Positions 53,511-61,207 of a DNA stretch of 64,000 nucleotides are shown here, in pieces (position 1 is the stretch's first letter; each line of letters opens with the position of its first letter). Where the stretch lies: assembly GCA_022794035.1 (NCBI GenBank), contig JAAWDX010000012.1, forward strand, positions 124,001-188,000. Direction: 5' to 3'. A program made the translations under genes and the position numbers. The stretch is from Lachnospiraceae bacterium (GTDB lineage: Bacteria; Bacillota; Clostridia; Lachnospirales; Bianqueaceae). The notes under the pieces were generated by a model. The model saw only the letters and a program-made list of their open reading frames with translations, had not been told where the DNA came from and searched no databases.

Positions 53511-53550
53511 GGTTTCCTCCGCTTTATTTTCTAATATTTCCTGAAAATTT

Positions 53551-53579
53551 ATTGTACCACGACTTGAAAATAAGCGCAA
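53551..53579 (-). promoter_or_regulatory. Promoter of the pth-mfd operon
   Basis: On the minus strand TTGCGC (plus 53574-53579) lies 17 bases before TACAAT (plus 53551-53556), which carries a TGG extension. Confidence 0.65.
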
Positions 53580-53661
53580 TATCTACCGCTTTAAAGAAAA
53601 AATCTCTTTGGCATGGCACAGAGACAGAATTGATCCGATACTATAGATAGGAGGTGATTGG

Positions 53662-54435
53662 ATGATTGAGAGGGAAACACTGACAGAACAATTAAAACAG
53701 AGCTTTTTGGATACCTATCTTCGGATTGCAGAGCTAGATAAAGTATTGATTCATTCTCCTGGTACCCTAATTTGGAAGGGCAAGGAGAAAAAGTACTCAT
53801 ATTGGCAGTACTATGTAAAGGGAAAGCAATTTCAACATTACGTTAGACCTGCTGAGCTTGCTGCCGTACAAAATGAGATTCGTGTTATGAAAGAGCAAAA
53901 AAGGCGTCGATCTGCTTTACGCACCTTTTTATCCTCCATAAAACGTGCGCTTCGCGCCTTTAAAATTCAGTGGCAGGAAATCTTGGCCGCCCATGAGCAG
54001 CAGCTGGCGGAAAAGAAAAAACAGCAGACTCTGCACCAAAGGGCTAAAAACATTGCAGCTAAGAAAAAATACACACATCAGTATAAGCATGCCACCGACC
54101 GCGGAGATCTAGTCGCATCAAAATCAGAGGAAATCATAGCTAATCTGCTTTTTTCCAGAGGGATCCGCTATGAATATGAGAAACCTATCACCATTGGAAG
54201 CTGGCACCTAAAGCCTGATTTTACCGTATGGAGAAAAGACGGAAGCATGCTCATCTGGGAACATGCCGGACTCGTGGATGATGAAAAGTATGCCCGCAAG
54301 TTTCAACAAAAGCTGGAGGTATACAAAAGCGCAGGCTTTACTCCAACCAAAAATCTAATCGTGACGGAAGATGAAAACGGCGCCTTCAGCGCGGAAGAAG
54401 CACGCCGAATGATATATTTATATAAATTGGATTAA
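53662..54435 (+). CDS. PD-(D/E)XK nuclease-like protein, unknown function
   Basis: A 257-residue protein. Residues about 44-62 (KYSYWQYYVKGKQFQHYV) form a small beta unit. Residues about 68-145 are Lys/Arg/Gln-rich and likely helical or coiled-coil. Residues about 150-250 look like a PD-(D/E)XK nuclease core: Glu156 in SKSEEIIANLL, Asp186 in LKPDFTVW, and Glu200 with His201 in LIWEHAG. The third position is E-H rather than the usual E/D-x-K, so activity is uncertain. GGAGG lies upstream of the ATG. The gene is AT-richer than its neighbours and sits next to 700 bases of repeat-bearing, AT-rich non-coding DNA, which suggests acquisition from elsewhere. I cannot name its family. Confidence 0.65.
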   Translation: MIERETLTEQLKQSFLDTYLRIAELDKVLIHSPGTLIWKGKEKKYSYWQYYVKGKQFQHYVRPAELAAVQNEIRVMKEQKRRRSALRTFLSSIKRALRAFKIQWQEILAAHEQQLAEKKKQQTLHQRAKNIAAKKKYTHQYKHATDRGDLVASKSEEIIANLLFSRGIRYEYEKPITIGSWHLKPDFTVWRKDGSMLIWEHAGLVDDEKYARKFQQKLEVYKSAGFTPTKNLIVTEDENGAFSAEEARRMIYLYKLD

Positions 54436-54487
54436 CTAGGGACGCTTCTATTCTGGGAAAGCACCTGGTTTTCCCCTCTTCCACTAG

Positions 54488-54533
54488 AGGTCCGTCCCCT
54501 AAGCATTTTAGATCCCTGGGGCAGGTCCGTCCC
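54488..54533 (+). repeat. AGGTCCGTCCC direct repeats
   Basis: AGGTCCGTCCC occurs at 54488-54498 and 54523-54533. An upstream TAGGGACG (about 54437) resembles its reverse complement, and GGGAAA/TTTCCC lies between. GGGACGGACC-type strings recall short repeated sequences linked to REP-type elements in Firmicutes, but no transposase is nearby. Confidence 0.5.
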
Positions 54534-54543
54534 TCTCTTCTTT

Positions 54544-54921
54544 TAGTCGTGAAATGAAATTAAAATAAGGCGACCACGTATATAATATCTGATTTTACCC
54601 ACGATTAAAAACACTATCTTAAAAACCACTGACAAAAACCCAATTTGAGCCATTGAGAAAATAAAAAAGGGGTAGGGAAAGCGATCAAAAAAACACAAAA
54701 TAGTCGTGTTATCTGGTTAATGTTTTCATACAACTACTAAATTAGTAGTGACAACTAAATTAGAACTTCATTGCACTGGCAACTTAGTAGTGGCTAATAG
54801 GACACAGAAAAGAAATACCCGGCAATTCCCCGTCATGGGAAATATAAAAATTAAAAACAAGGACAAAATAGTCGTGAAATAAAAAGAAAGATGCTAAACA
54901 ACGACTAAATTGGTAGTGGCG
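54544..54921. repeat. AT-rich region with repeated TAGTCGTG and ACTAAATT-GTAGTG motifs
   Basis: TAGTCGTG occurs at 54544, 54701 and 54869; the first and third continue as AAAT. ACTACTAA-A-TTAGTAGT (54733-54749) is a palindrome with 8-base arms, and related strings occur at about 54753 (ACTAAATTAG), 54783 (CTTAGTAGTGGC) and 54904 (ACTAAATTGGTAGTGGC). No gene is visible up to murC. The motifs could be protein-binding sites or remnants of an element. Confidence 0.55.
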
Positions 54922-55153
54922 CCTTATAAAACGATATTTTCACTGGTAAAATTGAGTTTACGGATCTTCTAAAGCCTTGCTACACAATACTTTCGTAAAA
55001 TCCCTTGCTATTTTTCGACTTTATGAATATACTGTATGAACAAGGATTTGTCCCATTTTGTATAATAAAAAGGGCAGTGTATCACGCTTACACCAAGCCA
55101 GAACGAAAATATAGGCTCTGACTTTAAATCTTAATTGATATATGGAGGAAAAC

Positions 55154-56509
55154 ATGAAAAAAATTCATTTTATCGGCATCGGCGGAATCAGCATGAGCGC
55201 CATCGCTCTCATTATGAATAGTAAAGGCTACTACGTATCTGGTTCTGACTGCAATCCGTCCAAAATTACAGAACACCTGACCGAAGCCGGTATCCATGTT
55301 ACCATTGGCCAAAAAGCTGAAAACATCACACCTGATATGGATATCATAGTATACACAGCAGCCGTTCACGAAAATAACCCCGAGCTTATCGCCGCCCGCG
55401 CAACGCAGGCCCGTGTCATCACGCGCGCCATGATGCTTGGCGAACTGTTAGACGAATTTCCCGTCCCCGTTGGCGTGGCCGGAACACATGGCAAAACCAG
55501 CACCAGCAGCATGCTCGCCTATATCTATCTAGCCGCCAAACTCGATCCAACCGTCGCCATCGGCGGCATTCTGCAAAATCTCGGCGCCAATTACCGTATC
55601 GGCCACGGTACGCACATGCTGATAGAAGCCTGCGAGTACACTGACAGTTTTTTACATTTTCATCCACTGTACAATATTATTACCAATATCGAAGAAGATC
55701 ATCTTGATTATTTTCGAGATCTAGCACATATTCAGGACTCCTTCCATCGGTATGTCGCCGGCATGAAAAAAGGAGGCGCGCTCATCACCTCCCCCCAATG
55801 CGCCCAATTATTTAGCGACCTTCCTGTGCGCATTCTTACCGTTTCTCTCGATGAGCCCGCCGACATCACCTGTCAAAACATCACGCATTTACCCCATACG
55901 CTCGGCTCCTCTTTCGACCTAATTTACCAAGGAGAAAATCTAGGCCGTCTGGAGCTTCCTGTTCCTGGAAGGCACCTTCTTTACGATGCCCTATGCGCCG
56001 CGGGCGCAGCATTGGCCGAGGGACTCCCCTTCTCCGCTGTGTACGAGGGATTGAAGGCCTATCAAAGCACACAGCAGCGCTTCGAATACAAGGGAATGTT
56101 TCAGGGTGCCAAAGTTATTGATGATTATGCCCATCACCCTTCCGAGATCCGGGCCACCTTGCTCACTGCGCAAGAGGTCCCACATCAAGAGCTATACGTT
56201 GTTTTTCAGCCCCATACTTACAGCCGAACGATCGCGTTCTTTGATGATTTTGTGCGAGCTCTCTCCTTAGCAGACCATGTCATTTTAGCCGACATCTACA
56301 GTGCCTCCCGCGAAGTCGATACCGGAGAGATTAACTCCGCTATGCTCGCCGATGCCATCGCAAAAACTGGCACAGATGTCCATTATTTTCCATCGTTCGA
56401 TGAAATTGAAAAATTTCTTCAAAAAAACATTTCCACCAATGACCTGTTGATAACTATGGGGGCTGGAAAAGCCGTAGATATCGCTAATCATCTCATCAGT
56501 CAGCAGTAA
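55154..56509 (+). CDS. murC: UDP-N-acetylmuramate--L-alanine ligase
   Basis: A 451-residue cytosolic ligase that adds the first amino acid to UDP-MurNAc in peptidoglycan synthesis. The N-terminal Rossmann part is MKKIHFIGIGGISMSAIALIM, the ATP-binding loop is GVAGTHGKTSTSSML (about 104-118), EACEYTDSFLHFHPLYNIITNIEEDHLDYF is the MurC-type middle block (read in parts), and DDYAHHPSEIRATL marks the C-terminal domain. The middle Cys-Glu-Tyr motif and length match MurC rather than Mpl. I chose ATG 55154, with GGAGG five bases upstream. It is separated from other mur genes and precedes the DnaA-box cluster. Confidence 0.95.
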   Translation: MKKIHFIGIGGISMSAIALIMNSKGYYVSGSDCNPSKITEHLTEAGIHVTIGQKAENITPDMDIIVYTAAVHENNPELIAARATQARVITRAMMLGELLDEFPVPVGVAGTHGKTSTSSMLAYIYLAAKLDPTVAIGGILQNLGANYRIGHGTHMLIEACEYTDSFLHFHPLYNIITNIEEDHLDYFRDLAHIQDSFHRYVAGMKKGGALITSPQCAQLFSDLPVRILTVSLDEPADITCQNITHLPHTLGSSFDLIYQGENLGRLELPVPGRHLLYDALCAAGAALAEGLPFSAVYEGLKAYQSTQQRFEYKGMFQGAKVIDDYAHHPSEIRATLLTAQEVPHQELYVVFQPHTYSRTIAFFDDFVRALSLADHVILADIYSASREVDTGEINSAMLADAIAKTGTDVHYFPSFDEIEKFLQKNISTNDLLITMGAGKAVDIANHLISQQ

Positions 56510-56671
56510 TCCACATTATCCACACTTGTTCGCTCCAAACAAGCGTTCAGGTATTTGTGGATAACTTTCTCAATTTTGTGGATAACTTTTCTTTAAAAAT
56601 CCAGCATAAACAAAGACTTTTAGCTAAAAAACAATTCAATGCCCTCTAGTTATCCACACGGCTGTGAATAA
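56507..56671. promoter_or_regulatory. Cluster of five DnaA boxes
   Basis: TTATCCACA occurs at 56516-56524, its reverse complement TGTGGATAA at 56556-56564 and 56577-56585, TTATCCACA at 56650-56658, and TGTGAATAA (TTATTCACA) at 56663-56671. All match the DnaA consensus TTATNCACA; TAATCCACA at 56507-56515 is a near match overlapping the murC stop. An AT-rich stretch (about 56586-56640) lies between the inner boxes. Such density suggests DnaA binding, as an origin, a DnaA-titrating site or a DnaA-controlled promoter for dnaD-dnaC. Confidence 0.85.
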
Positions 56672-56703
56672 CTTATATAGCCATCCGGTGGATTTGTCCC
56701 CTC

Positions 56704-56732
56704 TTCACAACCCAAAGCAGGTAGTGTATAAT
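56704..56732 (+). promoter_or_regulatory. Promoter of dnaD-dnaC
   Basis: TTCACA (56704-56709) and TATAAT (56727-56732) are 17 bases apart, 33 bases downstream of the last DnaA box. The transcript would begin with the hairpin at 56746-56776. Confidence 0.75.
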
Positions 56733-56745
56733 ATGTAACATCTAA

Positions 56746-56776
56746 ACAGATTCGGCAAAGCTTTTGTCGAATCTGT
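56746..56776 (+). promoter_or_regulatory. Leader hairpin upstream of dnaD
   Basis: ACAGATTCG (56746-56754) pairs with CGAATCTGT (56768-56776), with an internal AAAGCTTT that could extend it. It is in the leader of the dnaD transcript and has no T tract, so it is not a classical terminator. Confidence 0.5.
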
Positions 56777-56815
56777 CCCTTTACTCTCAATACCAAAAGA
56801 AAGTTGGAAATTCGT

Positions 56816-57871
56816 ATGCCTGCTCTGTTATTCCAAAAACGGGAAGCCGATTTTGCCACTCCCATTTCTGATGATTTTATTCTGCATCACATGCCCTCTG
56901 CCAATGGAAATTATGTCAAAGTCTACTTATATGTTTTTCACTATTTTTACAGAGGACAAGCCAACGACCTAAGCTTTTCCACAAAGGAAGTAGCAGCCTC
57001 GCTCCGCATGCTGGAATCCGATGTACTGCAAGCCTTGCAGTATTGGCATGCCCAGAAAGCTTTAACGCTCACTGAAAATGGAGAACAGCTCTGGCTCTCC
57101 TTCCCGCCGTTTGGCGCCCTGCCGCCATCTGGGTCCGACCCCACTGGCACCGAGCATCCCAAAGTGGTCCGGGTAGAACATAAGCCAACCTATTCTCCAG
57201 AGGAAATCAATATTTATGAGCAGAATCCTCTGATTAAAGATCTGTTTTCCAGTGCGTCCCGCCTTCTCGGCGAACAGTTCAGCTTTCCCAATCTTTCTCT
57301 TTTATTCAGCTTTTATGATTATTATCGGCTGCCCATCAATGTCATCAAATTTTTGTTGGAATACTGCATTCAGAATGGCAACCGAAGTCTTCGTTACATC
57401 GAAAAAGTAGCGCAGGACTGGTCTGATCATGGCATCACAACTTTAGAAGCTGCCCACGCCTATGTAAAACGCTTTGATTTATATCGTCCTATCATGAAAG
57501 CTTTAGGAATCAGCGAACGCAGGCCTACGGAGCAGGAAATTGAAATGATGGATCGCTGGCTTTACCAATATGGTCACAGTCTGGAGCTCATTACAGAAGC
57601 GGCAGCACGTACGATGCGTAAAACAGGCAAACCAAGCTTCAAATATATGGAAAGCATCTTAAAATCCTGGTCCGAAAATCAAATTCGCACCTTAGAAGAT
57701 GTAAACCGCAGCGATGAAGCCTTTGCTGCTAAGCGTAATGCCGCTAATACTACTTCTGCGCGCGCTCCTAAGGGCAGTAATTTCCATACATATATCGGCC
57801 GTGATGACTGGGATTTTGAAAGCATTGAAAAGCATGCGCAGCAGCAGCTGTATTCACAGGAAGGGAACTAA
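56816..57871 (+). CDS. dnaD: DnaD-domain primosomal protein
   Basis: A 351-residue replication initiation protein. Residues about 15-100 look like the winged-helix N-terminal DnaD domain (PISDDFILHHMPSANGNYVKVYLYVFHYF). Two DnaB_2/DnaD C-terminal domains follow: about 160-225 with YIEKVAQDW, and about 245-300 with YMESILKSW, each showing the YxxxIxxxW motif. In B. subtilis DnaD and DnaB act with the DnaI loader to place helicase at the origin. The start is uncertain: ATG 56816 has GGAAA upstream, while an in-frame TTG lies 12 bases earlier. The symbol is used loosely, as this protein has two DnaD domains. Confidence 0.87.
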   Translation: MPALLFQKREADFATPISDDFILHHMPSANGNYVKVYLYVFHYFYRGQANDLSFSTKEVAASLRMLESDVLQALQYWHAQKALTLTENGEQLWLSFPPFGALPPSGSDPTGTEHPKVVRVEHKPTYSPEEINIYEQNPLIKDLFSSASRLLGEQFSFPNLSLLFSFYDYYRLPINVIKFLLEYCIQNGNRSLRYIEKVAQDWSDHGITTLEAAHAYVKRFDLYRPIMKALGISERRPTEQEIEMMDRWLYQYGHSLELITEAAARTMRKTGKPSFKYMESILKSWSENQIRTLEDVNRSDEAFAAKRNAANTTSARAPKGSNFHTYIGRDDWDFESIEKHAQQQLYSQEGN

Positions 57872-57874
57872 ACC

Positions 57875-58861
57875 ATGTCCATATCAGAAACACATATTGC
57901 TCAAATTCTTCGGGAGTACGACAGTATGCGATCGGCTGCTGAGGCGCAGGCATTGCAGCGCCGGCAGCAGCTGTACCGTCATATTCCCCGTATCAAGGCG
58001 ATCGACCGGGAGCTTGAGGCCTTTGGTCTTCGCGCTGTCCAGACCTATCTGCGTACCGGCACCGATAAAGCCTTAGTGATTTCTGAACTTAAGCAGCAAA
58101 ATCAAAGACTTCTTTCTGAGAAACAGCAGCTCATGGCATCAGCCGGCTATCCTGACGATTACTTAGCAGTGCAGTATCACTGCCCGCTTTGCCGCGATAC
58201 CGGTTATGTAGATGGCCAAAAGTGCCGCTGCCTCCGTCAGCGATTAATCGATCTGGCTTATGACCGTTCTAACTTAAAAGCTGTATTGCAGAGGGAAAAT
58301 TTAGCCACCTTTTCCCTTGCCCGCTTTTCCTCAGATCCTGTTTCCGGAGAGCCCTACTCTCCCTCAGAAAATGCAAGGCAGGTACATGAATTTGTTCTGC
58401 ATTTTATTCAGAACTTTCCGCAAAACACACCTGCAAACCTTCTTTTTTACGGTCCCACCGGAACCGGAAAAACATTTTTTTGCAATTGCATTGCCAAAGC
58501 ACTTTTAGATGCAGGCTTTATCGTGCTTTATATGACAGCCTCCGAGCTCTGCAGCGCCTTTGAAGCCTTTCGTTTTCGTGATAAGAGCCGTTCTGCATCC
58601 GGAGATATTCATGAACTGATTGATGATTCGGACCTACTCATCATCGATGATCTGGGTACTGAATTTACTACCGCCCTCTCCTCCTCCGACATGTTTCAAT
58701 GCATCAATCAACGGCTTCTGCATCAAAAATCAACCATCATTTCAACGAATCTAAACCTAAGTCAGATCAGCAAGGTATATACCGACCGCATAGCCTCCCG
58801 CATCTCGGGAAGCTATCGCCTGATCAAGCTCTATGGTCCGGATTTGCGCAGACAATTTTAA
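57875..58861 (+). CDS. dnaC: DnaC/DnaI-like helicase loader ATPase
   Basis: A 328-residue AAA+ ATPase, three bases after dnaD. Residues about 1-85 are helical; a zinc-ribbon-like CPLCRDTGYVDGQKCRC (about 106-122) follows; the ATPase domain (about 165-328) has Walker A GPTGTGKTFF, Walker B LLIIDDLGTE, sensor 1 STNL and the C-terminal Arg-finger region YTDRIASRISGSY. The set fits the DnaC/DnaI/IstB-like loader family, which brings the replicative helicase to DNA. No transposase is adjacent, so the IstB role is unlikely. Termination is at 58880-58922. Confidence 0.92.
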   Translation: MSISETHIAQILREYDSMRSAAEAQALQRRQQLYRHIPRIKAIDRELEAFGLRAVQTYLRTGTDKALVISELKQQNQRLLSEKQQLMASAGYPDDYLAVQYHCPLCRDTGYVDGQKCRCLRQRLIDLAYDRSNLKAVLQRENLATFSLARFSSDPVSGEPYSPSENARQVHEFVLHFIQNFPQNTPANLLFYGPTGTGKTFFCNCIAKALLDAGFIVLYMTASELCSAFEAFRFRDKSRSASGDIHELIDDSDLLIIDDLGTEFTTALSSSDMFQCINQRLLHQKSTIISTNLNLSQISKVYTDRIASRISGSYRLIKLYGPDLRRQF

Positions 58862-58879
58862 AAAATAACCCCTTAATTT

Positions 58880-58922
58880 ATAAGGAGGAAAGCATCGTAA
58901 GCTGCTTTCCTCCTTATTTTTA
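58880..58922. terminator. Terminator after dnaC
   Basis: ATAAGGAGGAAAGCA (about 58880-58894) pairs with TGCTTTCCTCCTTAT (about 58903-58917), then TTTTTA follows. The A-rich start can also serve the leftward HxlR gene, whose stop is at 58920. Confidence 0.88.
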
Positions 58923-59255
58923 TAATAAAGAAGCTTTATACCCTTCGCCCCAATCCTGCATAGAATCCAGAATTGGCTTTAAACTTTTTCCAAGCTCCGT
59001 TAAAGAATACTCTACTTTTGGCGGAACCTCCGCATATACCTGGCGAGTTACAAGCCCGCTTTCCTCCATATCGCGCAGCTGCGCTGTCAAAACTTTTGGG
59101 GATACATTACCAATAGACTTTTTAAGTTCTCCAAACCGTTTGGTTCCCGGTATCAAATCCCGGAGAATCAAAACTTTCCATTTGTCACCAATCAACATAA
59201 GCGTGGTTTCAACAGGACAAGCTGGCAATTCTCTTGTTGTATTTTGGTCTTTCAT
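58920..59255 (-). CDS. HxlR-family transcriptional regulator
   Basis: A 111-residue winged-helix repressor. The HxlR signature is CPVETTLMLIGDKWKVLILRDLIPGTKRFGELKKSIGNVSPKVL, read in parts: Cys12 (candidate redox sensor), IGDKWKVLILRDL and FGELKKSI. Members such as YodB and HypR in B. subtilis sense quinones or disulfide stress through this Cys. It is divergent from the MBL-like gene at 59540 and most likely controls it and itself. GGGAG precedes the ATG by 7 bases. Confidence 0.93.
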   Translation of the reverse strand: MKDQNTTRELPACPVETTLMLIGDKWKVLILRDLIPGTKRFGELKKSIGNVSPKVLTAQLRDMEESGLVTRQVYAEVPPKVEYSLTELGKSLKPILDSMQDWGEGYKASLL

Positions 59256-59298
59256 ACGAAATCTCCCTTTATAATTTCCAAATAATACTTATGACCAT

Positions 59299-59327
59299 AT
59301 AATACCATATTTACCATTTGGTATCAA
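59299..59327 (-). promoter_or_regulatory. Promoter and inverted-repeat operator of the HxlR gene
   Basis: On the minus strand TTGATA (plus 59322-59327) and TATTAT (plus 59299-59304) are 17 bases apart. ATACCA (59302-59307) and TGGTAT (59319-59324) form an inverted repeat spanning spacer and hexamer edges, a likely site for autorepression. Confidence 0.65.
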
Positions 59328-59424
59328 TATTTCCAATGATCAATAAAAAATTTTTTGCCCCGAAAAGCCCATAAATACTGCAAAGGTCACCTTGCCGCCC
59401 CCTTAGTTACCTAAAAGTGCGTAC

Positions 59425-59453
59425 TTTACAGTCCAAATCAGCCTGCCTATAAT
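59425..59453 (+). promoter_or_regulatory. Promoter of the MBL-like gene
   Basis: TTTACA (59425-59430) and TATAAT (59448-59453) are 17 bases apart. A TTACCTAAAAGTGCGTACTT string covers the -35 side and could be a regulator site, as YodB-type repressors bind TACTATTTAGTA-like imperfect repeats. Confidence 0.65.
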
Positions 59454-59539
59454 ATAGCCAAGAGTTACGGAGACGGCCGCTCCAAGACTAAAAACAAAAT
59501 TTATAATCCATGATGAAAACAGATAAGGAGAATTATACC

Positions 59540-60331
59540 ATGAACAAGAATTCATTTACCACCGTAACACTCACTAAAGGCGAGCTGAATATTTATGATT
59601 TTGGCAGTGTAAAACTGCATGCCTATAAGACCAACGATTTTATTGACGATGAAGTATTCATTGTAGAGAAAAACGGCAAGGCCGTTGTGATTGAATCTCC
59701 CTGCTTCTTTGACAACATTCAGGAGCTTACCGAATACCTAAACCATTTGCAAATAGCGGGCGTGCTAATTGCTTACCATGGTGCAGGAGCCACTTTCCTT
59801 CCCGACGCTGCGAAATATGCTACACCAAATGCCAAAGCCTATTCCGAAAATGGCGGCGGAAAAGCCCTGATCGATAACTTTACCAGTGCATTCGGAAAAA
59901 TCTTTGATCACTCTGTGCATCAGATTACCGATATCCTTAGCCCCGGTAAGGTAACCATCGGCGGCATCGACTTTATCATCAAACAAACAAACGATGCCTT
60001 TGATGTAGAGATCCCCGAGATCAACGCAGTATATACTCATATGCTGGGGCATGATTGCCACTCCATCGTTGCTGGTGCCGGACATGCCGATGCAATCATT
60101 GCAGAGCTTCACAGCTATATTAAAAAGGGCTATGATCTAATTCTCACCTCTCACTATACTCCAGAGGATTTAAAAGATGCTGAGACAAAAATCAACTATC
60201 TGGAAAACCTCAAAAAAATTGCCGCAGGCGTTAAAAGTGCTGATGCATTCAAAATAGAGGTGAATAAGCAATACCCTCAGTACAGTGGTCAGAATTACCT
60301 TGATATGACGGCAGGCTTCTTTTTTGCCTGA
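59540..60331 (+). CDS. MBL-fold-like protein with degenerate metal motif
   Basis: A 263-residue cytosolic protein resembling metallo-beta-lactamase-fold hydrolases: the strand pattern NDFIDDEVFIVEKNGKAVVIESPCF at the start matches the fold, but the usual HxHxDH appears as AYHGAGATFLPDA, keeping only one His and a displaced Asp. GHDCHSIVAGAGHADA (about 173-190) supplies further His and Cys. Such proteins often lie next to HxlR regulators. Function is unknown, and the missing ligands argue against ordinary zinc hydrolysis. I chose ATG 59540, with AAGGAG upstream. Confidence 0.75.
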   Translation: MNKNSFTTVTLTKGELNIYDFGSVKLHAYKTNDFIDDEVFIVEKNGKAVVIESPCFFDNIQELTEYLNHLQIAGVLIAYHGAGATFLPDAAKYATPNAKAYSENGGGKALIDNFTSAFGKIFDHSVHQITDILSPGKVTIGGIDFIIKQTNDAFDVEIPEINAVYTHMLGHDCHSIVAGAGHADAIIAELHSYIKKGYDLILTSHYTPEDLKDAETKINYLENLKKIAAGVKSADAFKIEVNKQYPQYSGQNYLDMTAGFFFA

Positions 60332-60347
60332 TCAGATAATTTAAGCA

Positions 60348-60378
60348 CTCCGGGGCTTTCATAAAGATAGCCCCGGAG
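60348..60378 (+). terminator. Strong hairpin between the MBL-like and macrodomain genes
   Basis: CTCCGGGGCT (60348-60357) pairs with AGCCCCGGAG (60369-60378), a GC-rich 10-bp stem with an 11-base loop. No T run follows, so it may weakly terminate, stabilise the upstream message, or end it with help of a factor. Confidence 0.5.
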
Positions 60379-60433
60379 GAAAATATCCACTTAAGGATCC
60401 GTGCGTAAAATATTTATTTAGGTGTGATAAACT

Positions 60434-61207
60434 ATGACACAAATGGCAGCCAGAATCTATTTAATCCAATCACTTTTAAACGAACAGTCCTCATATACAG
60501 ACATTCCTATTCCGACGAATCAACAAGAACAGAAAAATCTGCTTCGTTCATTATTCAATATTCGGATGCCAAATCCGATATCCAATGATTTTCTTCAGAT
60601 GCAGAACCTGTATTTACAGGAGGAAATCGCAAGAAAAGGCATTACAGACATCGCTGATTTACAGCCGATTCGAAATAACCTATATCTTTGGCAGGGTGAT
60701 ATTACGACGCTTCGCTGCGATGCGATCGTCAATGCCGCCAATAGTCAAATGCTCGGCTGCTTCTGTCCCTGTCACAATTGTATTGATAATGCGATCCACA
60801 CCTTTTCCGGTGTCCAGCTCCGCCTTGCCTGTGCTGAGCTTATGAAACAACAGGGCCATGAAGAAGAAACCGGTCGAGCCAAAATAACGCCTGCCTTTAA
60901 CCTGCCCTGTAAGTATATCCTGCACACGGTAGGCCCCATTGTTCACGGCAGACTGACCGAAACAGAAGAAGCCCAGCTTGCCTCCTGCTACCGTTCCTGT
61001 CTGGAGCTGGCAGATCAAAACGGACTGGAAAATATTGCGTTTTGCTGTATCTCCACCGGTGAATTTCATTTTCCTAACGACAGAGCCGCAGAAATCGCTA
61101 TACAAGCTGTAACAGAATTTTTAGAAAAAAAACAAAGCAAACTAAAGGTGATATTCAATGTTTTCAAAGATACCGATTACCAAATTTACAGGAAGCTACT
61201 CGGATAA
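60434..61207 (+). CDS. Zinc-containing macrodomain ADP-ribosylhydrolase
   Basis: A 257-residue macrodomain of the type paired with SirTM, which removes mono-ADP-ribose from protein. A helical N-terminal extension (1-80) precedes the macro core. QGDITTLRCDAIVNAANSQM (about 87-106) is the ADP-ribose adenine/ribose site (Asn100-Asn103). The Cys/His-rich GCFCPCHNCIDNAIH (about 108-122) supplies zinc ligands (Cys and His), and CISTGEFHFPNDRAAEIA is the phosphate loop. This Zn-macro group reverses ADP-ribosylation of lipoyl carrier GcvH-L in staphylococci and streptococci. It overlaps the SirTM gene by 50 bases, so the pair is co-expressed. Confidence 0.92.
   Translation: MTQMAARIYLIQSLLNEQSSYTDIPIPTNQQEQKNLLRSLFNIRMPNPISNDFLQMQNLYLQEEIARKGITDIADLQPIRNNLYLWQGDITTLRCDAIVNAANSQMLGCFCPCHNCIDNAIHTFSGVQLRLACAELMKQQGHEEETGRAKITPAFNLPCKYILHTVGPIVHGRLTETEEAQLASCYRSCLELADQNGLENIAFCCISTGEFHFPNDRAAEIAIQAVTEFLEKKQSKLKVIFNVFKDTDYQIYRKLLG

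Noticed and set aside
57875-58861. IstB transposition helper
   Set aside because: No IS21 transposase or inverted repeats lie beside it, and the gene follows dnaD by three bases, so a replicative loader fits.
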